Assembly: GCA_037132015.1 (NCBI GenBank)
Contig: JBAXPW010000063.1
Span: 1 to 8,737, forward strand
Direction of reading: 5' to 3'
Origin: JBAXPW01 sp037132015
GTDB taxonomy: Bacteria > Patescibacteriota > Microgenomatia > UBA1406 > GWC2-37-13
DNA: 8,737 bases
Shown: positions 6,546 through 8,737 of the stretch, in pieces
Numbering within the stretch: position 1 is the stretch's first letter
How the letters are laid out: every line of letters begins with the position of its first letter
Notes under the pieces: model-generated
The model's database searches: none
What the model saw: the letters and a program-made list of their open reading frames with translations, nothing else
What the model was told of the DNA's origin: nothing
Program-made: the position numbers and the translations under genes

Positions 6546-7130
6546 ATGATAGAACAAAATGAAACAATTCATGATTTATTAACTCAAGATGCTTCTCCTC
6601 ATACCGATCAACGAGTTGAGGTTCCCATCAAATCAAAAAAGAAACGCACCCCCTGCATCGTGTATGGTGCTATAGGATGTTTTGCTCTCTCAATTATTTT
6701 CATTTGTATCGCATGTATTGCATTATTTTTTGGTGGTCAGGCTATTGCTGGTTTGTTTACAAAATCAATCTTAAATTTTCAAAATAATTCATTTGGATTT
6801 ACTGTTCCAGGAACTGGCGACTCGTTTCAATTTGGAAAAAATACACAAATTCCTAGTACCTTTCCACCAATTCCTCAGTATCCAAATAGCACCATTGTAA
6901 CGGTGTTTAACAGCAAAACAAATCCGAGTATTGTCTTTAGCACAAAAGACGCTCAGGACAAAATAATACCATGGATTGAAAAAGAATTTGCAAAAATTGG
7001 ATGGACTGTACTATTTAATGGGGTAAATTATAGTATTGATAATAAACAATTTTCAGGGTCAATAGTGATCGTAACTCAAAATGAAAGTAGTCTGATAACT
7101 ATTGTTTTGAGTAAAAAAAGCGGATTGTAG
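6546..7130 (+). CDS. Single-pass membrane protein of unknown function with extracytoplasmic GW-type domain
   Basis: I do not recognise a named family for this 194-residue protein. Residues 1-36 are hydrophilic and end in a basic KSKKKR patch (29-34). A strongly hydrophobic, Cys-, Ile- and Phe-rich segment spans about 38-70 and should cross the membrane once, with the basic patch inside. After a low-complexity Asn/Phe/Gly linker, residues 100-190 look like a small folded domain: a proline-rich start (FPPIPQYPNST), a beta strand (SIVFSTKDAQDKI), a helix (IPWIEKEFAKIGW) and further strands. This pattern of a yPnst strand, then a helix ending in GW, resembles small domains of uncharacterised exported bacterial proteins, from general recollection only. 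It stands alone between two composite repeats and has no obvious link to the glycan genes. Confidence 0.8.
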   Translation: MIEQNETIHDLLTQDASPHTDQRVEVPIKSKKKRTPCIVYGAIGCFALSIIFICIACIALFFGGQAIAGLFTKSILNFQNNSFGFTVPGTGDSFQFGKNTQIPSTFPPIPQYPNSTIVTVFNSKTNPSIVFSTKDAQDKIIPWIEKEFAKIGWTVLFNGVNYSIDNKQFSGSIVIVTQNESSLITIVLSKKSGL

Positions 7131-7189
7131 GTAGTGTAAAATCCATAGTAAAAGTTGTAAGAGGTTGTATTTTTTAACGCGCATTTGTT

Positions 7190-7256
7190 AATCTCGCCTC
7201 GATACATATCGGGATAAACTTCAGAAGATTGGATTCCCTTCTACAAGGGAATGACA
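7190..7256 (+). repeat. Composite intergenic repeat, copy B, with ATTCCCTT/AAGGGAAT palindrome
   Basis: This copy has CGC (7195), GATAA (7213), CAGAAGA (7222-7228) and GAATGACA (7249-7256) in the same order as copy A. It carries two hairpins. One is CTCGATA paired with TATCGGG around 7198-7213, with one G-T wobble and a tiny loop. The other is a perfect 8-bp stem, ATTCCCTT (7233-7240) and AAGGGAAT (7245-7252), with the 4-nt loop CTAC. Words such as GGATTCCC...GGGAATGACA recur widely in intergenic palindromes of many bacteria. There is no T-tract, so it is not a standard terminator. Confidence 0.6.
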
Positions 7257-7329
7257 CGACAGGAACTTCTCCATGATTTTGTCAATCACCCTCAACTTGT
7301 GAAAAATTAGCAGATAATAAATTCAACAT

Positions 7330-7402
7330 TATAATATAGTTAAAAAAAATTCTGAAGCCTTTTCCGTTTCGGGAAAAAACCTCAGAATGTAAATATATTA
7401 TA
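7330..7402. repeat. Nested inverted repeat around the terminator
   Basis: The outer arms TATAATATA (7330-7338) and TATATTATA (7394-7402) are exact reverse complements. They flank the 40-nt inner hairpin at 7349-7388 nearly symmetrically (10 and 5 nt away). A second pair, TATAGTTA at 7335-7342 and TAACTATA at 7408-7415, overlaps and extends the right side. The whole resembles a small palindromic element. The outer arms also resemble -10 boxes on both strands, which could equally be chance in AT-rich DNA. Confidence 0.5.
7342..7388 (-). terminator. Strong intrinsic terminator of the methyltransferase-like gene
   Basis: Read on the minus strand, 7388-7349 folds into a continuous 17-bp stem (outer ATTCTGA with TCAGAAT, inner TTTTCC with GGAAAA) and a 6-nt loop CGAAAC. 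It is followed directly by a run of T down to 7342. Three pairs are G-U on the minus-strand RNA but would be C-A mismatches on the plus strand, and only the minus strand has the T-tract. The terminator therefore serves the minus-strand gene, whose stop is 66 nt upstream. Confidence 0.85.
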
Positions 7403-7454
7403 GTATATAACTATAGGATTGTCAAGGGGAATATTGAATACGAAGATTTTTCAA

Positions 7455-8684
7455 CTATTTTCTAGCCGAAAACTCCCAATATGTCAAAAGTGGACTACTA
7501 TTTGATGCGATAAAAATTTGTGATCCCATTATTTGCCTTGCACCATCTCTTTGTGGTGGAAATGCAATTGCTTTTTGTTTAATTGATGTTACAGAAAACC
7601 CTTCCAAATTTGCGCATTTTTCGAGAGCGGACATATGTGCAATCTGTATCACTTGTTGTGATAAGTGATAAAAAAAACGATTTAGTTTTAAAAGTGAAGG
7701 GTCTATGAGTGTCATACATTCAAGTCTGTAAAGTGGTAATAATAATTGCATAAGACCTTGGTTATTTGAACTAAATAATTCTTCAATACCTATATTATGC
7801 GATACACACATTCTTTCAATTATCGTTGGTAAATATTCGTTATAAACTGTTTCGTCAACAATGTGAATTAACGGGCTTTGTGGTTGTTTACTTTTAAATT
7901 TTGCATGTTGATAAGTGCCATTTAAAGTTACAGTATCTAAATCGCTACCTTCTAATTCTTCCTGAATTGCGAGAGCAAGTGAGGTAAGAGTAACTAGACT
8001 ATTTGGATTTCCTATGTTATAACGTTTTTTTATTTTATTCAAAATAGCAATTGATGTCTGCTGGTCCATATTTGCCAAAAATCCAGGATGCGGATCGCTT
8101 ATGGAAAAGCTTACTAATTTCCCTCCTGTTGTAAGTTTTTTATATAGCTCAGATATAATTTTTTCAAGTTGTGGATAAGGTATCGTATGTGTTGCATCAA
8201 TCGAGATTGTTAGTTGTGATGATCCATCATGAATTTCGGTATAGGGTGGACTATATTTGGAGATGATTTGTGTCTTATCAATTGGTAATGATCCCTTGAC
8301 TATTCCCTCGCGTACAAAATCACTATTTGGTTCTATTGCATATATTGAAGATGCTGAATCCCACATGGGCCCAGTATATTGTTGTCCTTTTCCTGTACCC
8401 AATTCAATTACAGTAGATCCTTTTGGAAGTCCAATAAGTAATGGTGAGATTTGATGTTGTATTAAACTATCAATGAGGTTAATCGTATTTATTTGTTCAC
8501 GAATACCATAATATTCTTTCAATCTAGCAGAATTCCATGGAGGATTTTGATATCTTCCAGTTAAAGTGGCAACAGCTTGAAGTGAAGTAATAGGAGAACT
8601 TTGTCGAATACGGACTAACTTAGCGAAAAGGTAATTATCTAGAGGAGTACTGAATAAATCATCTGTAGTTTTTTTTTCATTCAT
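7455..8684 (-). CDS. Divergent SAM-dependent methyltransferase-like protein
   Basis: From the ATG at 8684 this encodes 409 residues. The middle resembles a class I SAM-methyltransferase Rossmann fold: STVIELGTGKGQQ at 90-102 fits motif I, YAIEPNSDF at 115-123 has an acidic residue (Glu118) at the end of strand 2, TISIDATHTI at 159-168 fits the strand-4 region, and LTTGGKLVSFSIS at 184-196 fits the strand-5 turn. The N-terminal 80 residues and the C-terminal 200, mostly helical, match nothing I recognise, so the substrate is unknown. No Shine-Dalgarno sequence precedes the ATG. Two consecutive GTG codons at 8711 and 8708 are in frame, and the frame stays open to the right edge, so a longer N-terminus cannot be excluded. 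It ends with TAG and a strong terminator. The class is likely, the function open. Confidence 0.72.
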   Translation of the reverse strand: MNEKKTTDDLFSTPLDNYLFAKLVRIRQSSPITSLQAVATLTGRYQNPPWNSARLKEYYGIREQINTINLIDSLIQHQISPLLIGLPKGSTVIELGTGKGQQYTGPMWDSASSIYAIEPNSDFVREGIVKGSLPIDKTQIISKYSPPYTEIHDGSSQLTISIDATHTIPYPQLEKIISELYKKLTTGGKLVSFSISDPHPGFLANMDQQTSIAILNKIKKRYNIGNPNSLVTLTSLALAIQEELEGSDLDTVTLNGTYQHAKFKSKQPQSPLIHIVDETVYNEYLPTIIERMCVSHNIGIEELFSSNNQGLMQLLLPLYRLECMTLIDPSLLKLNRFFYHLSQQVIQIAHMSALEKCANLEGFSVTSIKQKAIAFPPQRDGARQIMGSQIFIASNSSPLLTYWEFSARK

Positions 8685-8737
8685 CTTAAGTTCTAAAACG
8701 AAATGCACCACCTGAGGTAAAATACAGGTATTATGAA

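Larger units (their letters stand above)
7131..7454. other. 324-bp gene-free gap rich in repeats
   Basis: No coding sequence is evident between the convergent membrane-protein and methyltransferase-like genes. From left to right the gap holds: about 55 bp without recognisable structure, apart from a weak TTAAC/GTTAA pair (7174-7191) lacking a T-tract; composite repeat B (7190-7256); about 70 bp of unremarkable AT-rich DNA; and the nested inverted repeat with the minus-strand terminator (7330-7402). No clear terminator for the plus-strand gene is visible. Confidence 0.7.

Noticed and set aside
7174..7191. TTAAC/GTTAA pair as a terminator for the membrane-protein gene
   Set aside because: Five AT-rich pairs and no T-tract downstream; too weak to support.
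5978..7256. CRISPR array or tRNA genes among the repeats
   Set aside because: The repeats are few, unevenly spaced and of different types; no cloverleaf or regular repeat-spacer pattern is seen.
8257..8454. 65-codon plus-strand frame inside the methyltransferase-like gene
   Set aside because: It is the complement of the SAM motif region of the real gene.

Overview
The window is AT-rich bacterial DNA made almost entirely of genes for building cell-surface polysaccharide or glycan. I see no rRNA, tRNA, CRISPR array or transposase. The standard genetic code fits all genes: stops are TAA or TAG, and Trp is TGG. No taxonomic marker gene is present. The AT-rich codon use, lack of clear Shine-Dalgarno sequences, many small GC-richer palindromic repeats between genes and the style of the glycosyltransferases suggest a Candidate Phyla Radiation (Patescibacteria) genome, possibly Microgenomates-like. 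This is an inference with moderate to low confidence.

Layout. Positions 1-689 (-) hold the N-terminal 229 residues of a family 2 glycosyltransferase that runs off the left edge. Divergent from it, 802-1950 (+) encodes an integral membrane acyltransferase of the Acyl_transf_3/OafA type. It ends tail-to-tail, only 8 bp away, with a tight three-gene minus-strand operon. In transcription order the operon holds an extended-SDR epimerase/reductase (5407-4532), a short soluble CapD/WbpM/PglF-like nucleotide-sugar 4,6-dehydratase (4527-3109), and a WsaF-like GT4 glycosyltransferase (3101-1959). Divergent from that operon is a second GT2 (5466-6389, +). It is followed by a repeat-filled spacer, a small single-pass membrane protein (6546-7130, +), a 324-bp repeat-rich gap, and a divergent SAM-methyltransferase-like gene (minus strand, probable start 8684, stop at 7455) with a strong intrinsic terminator behind it.

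How the genes may work together (inference): the dehydratase and the SDR would make an activated deoxy- or amino-deoxy sugar from a UDP-HexNAc. The GT4 and the two GT2 enzymes would assemble it into a glycan, and the membrane acyltransferase would decorate that glycan. The membrane protein and the methyltransferase-like protein have no clear link to this pathway.

The most notable non-genic features lie between 5460 and 7410. A GC-rich palindrome sits in frame inside the second GT2 gene, with a related decayed copy just after its stop. Two same-orientation composite repeats bracket the small membrane-protein gene. A 73-bp nested inverted repeat has the minus-strand terminator at its core. Several genes have a -10-like hexamer ending 5-8 nt before the start codon, which suggests leaderless transcripts.
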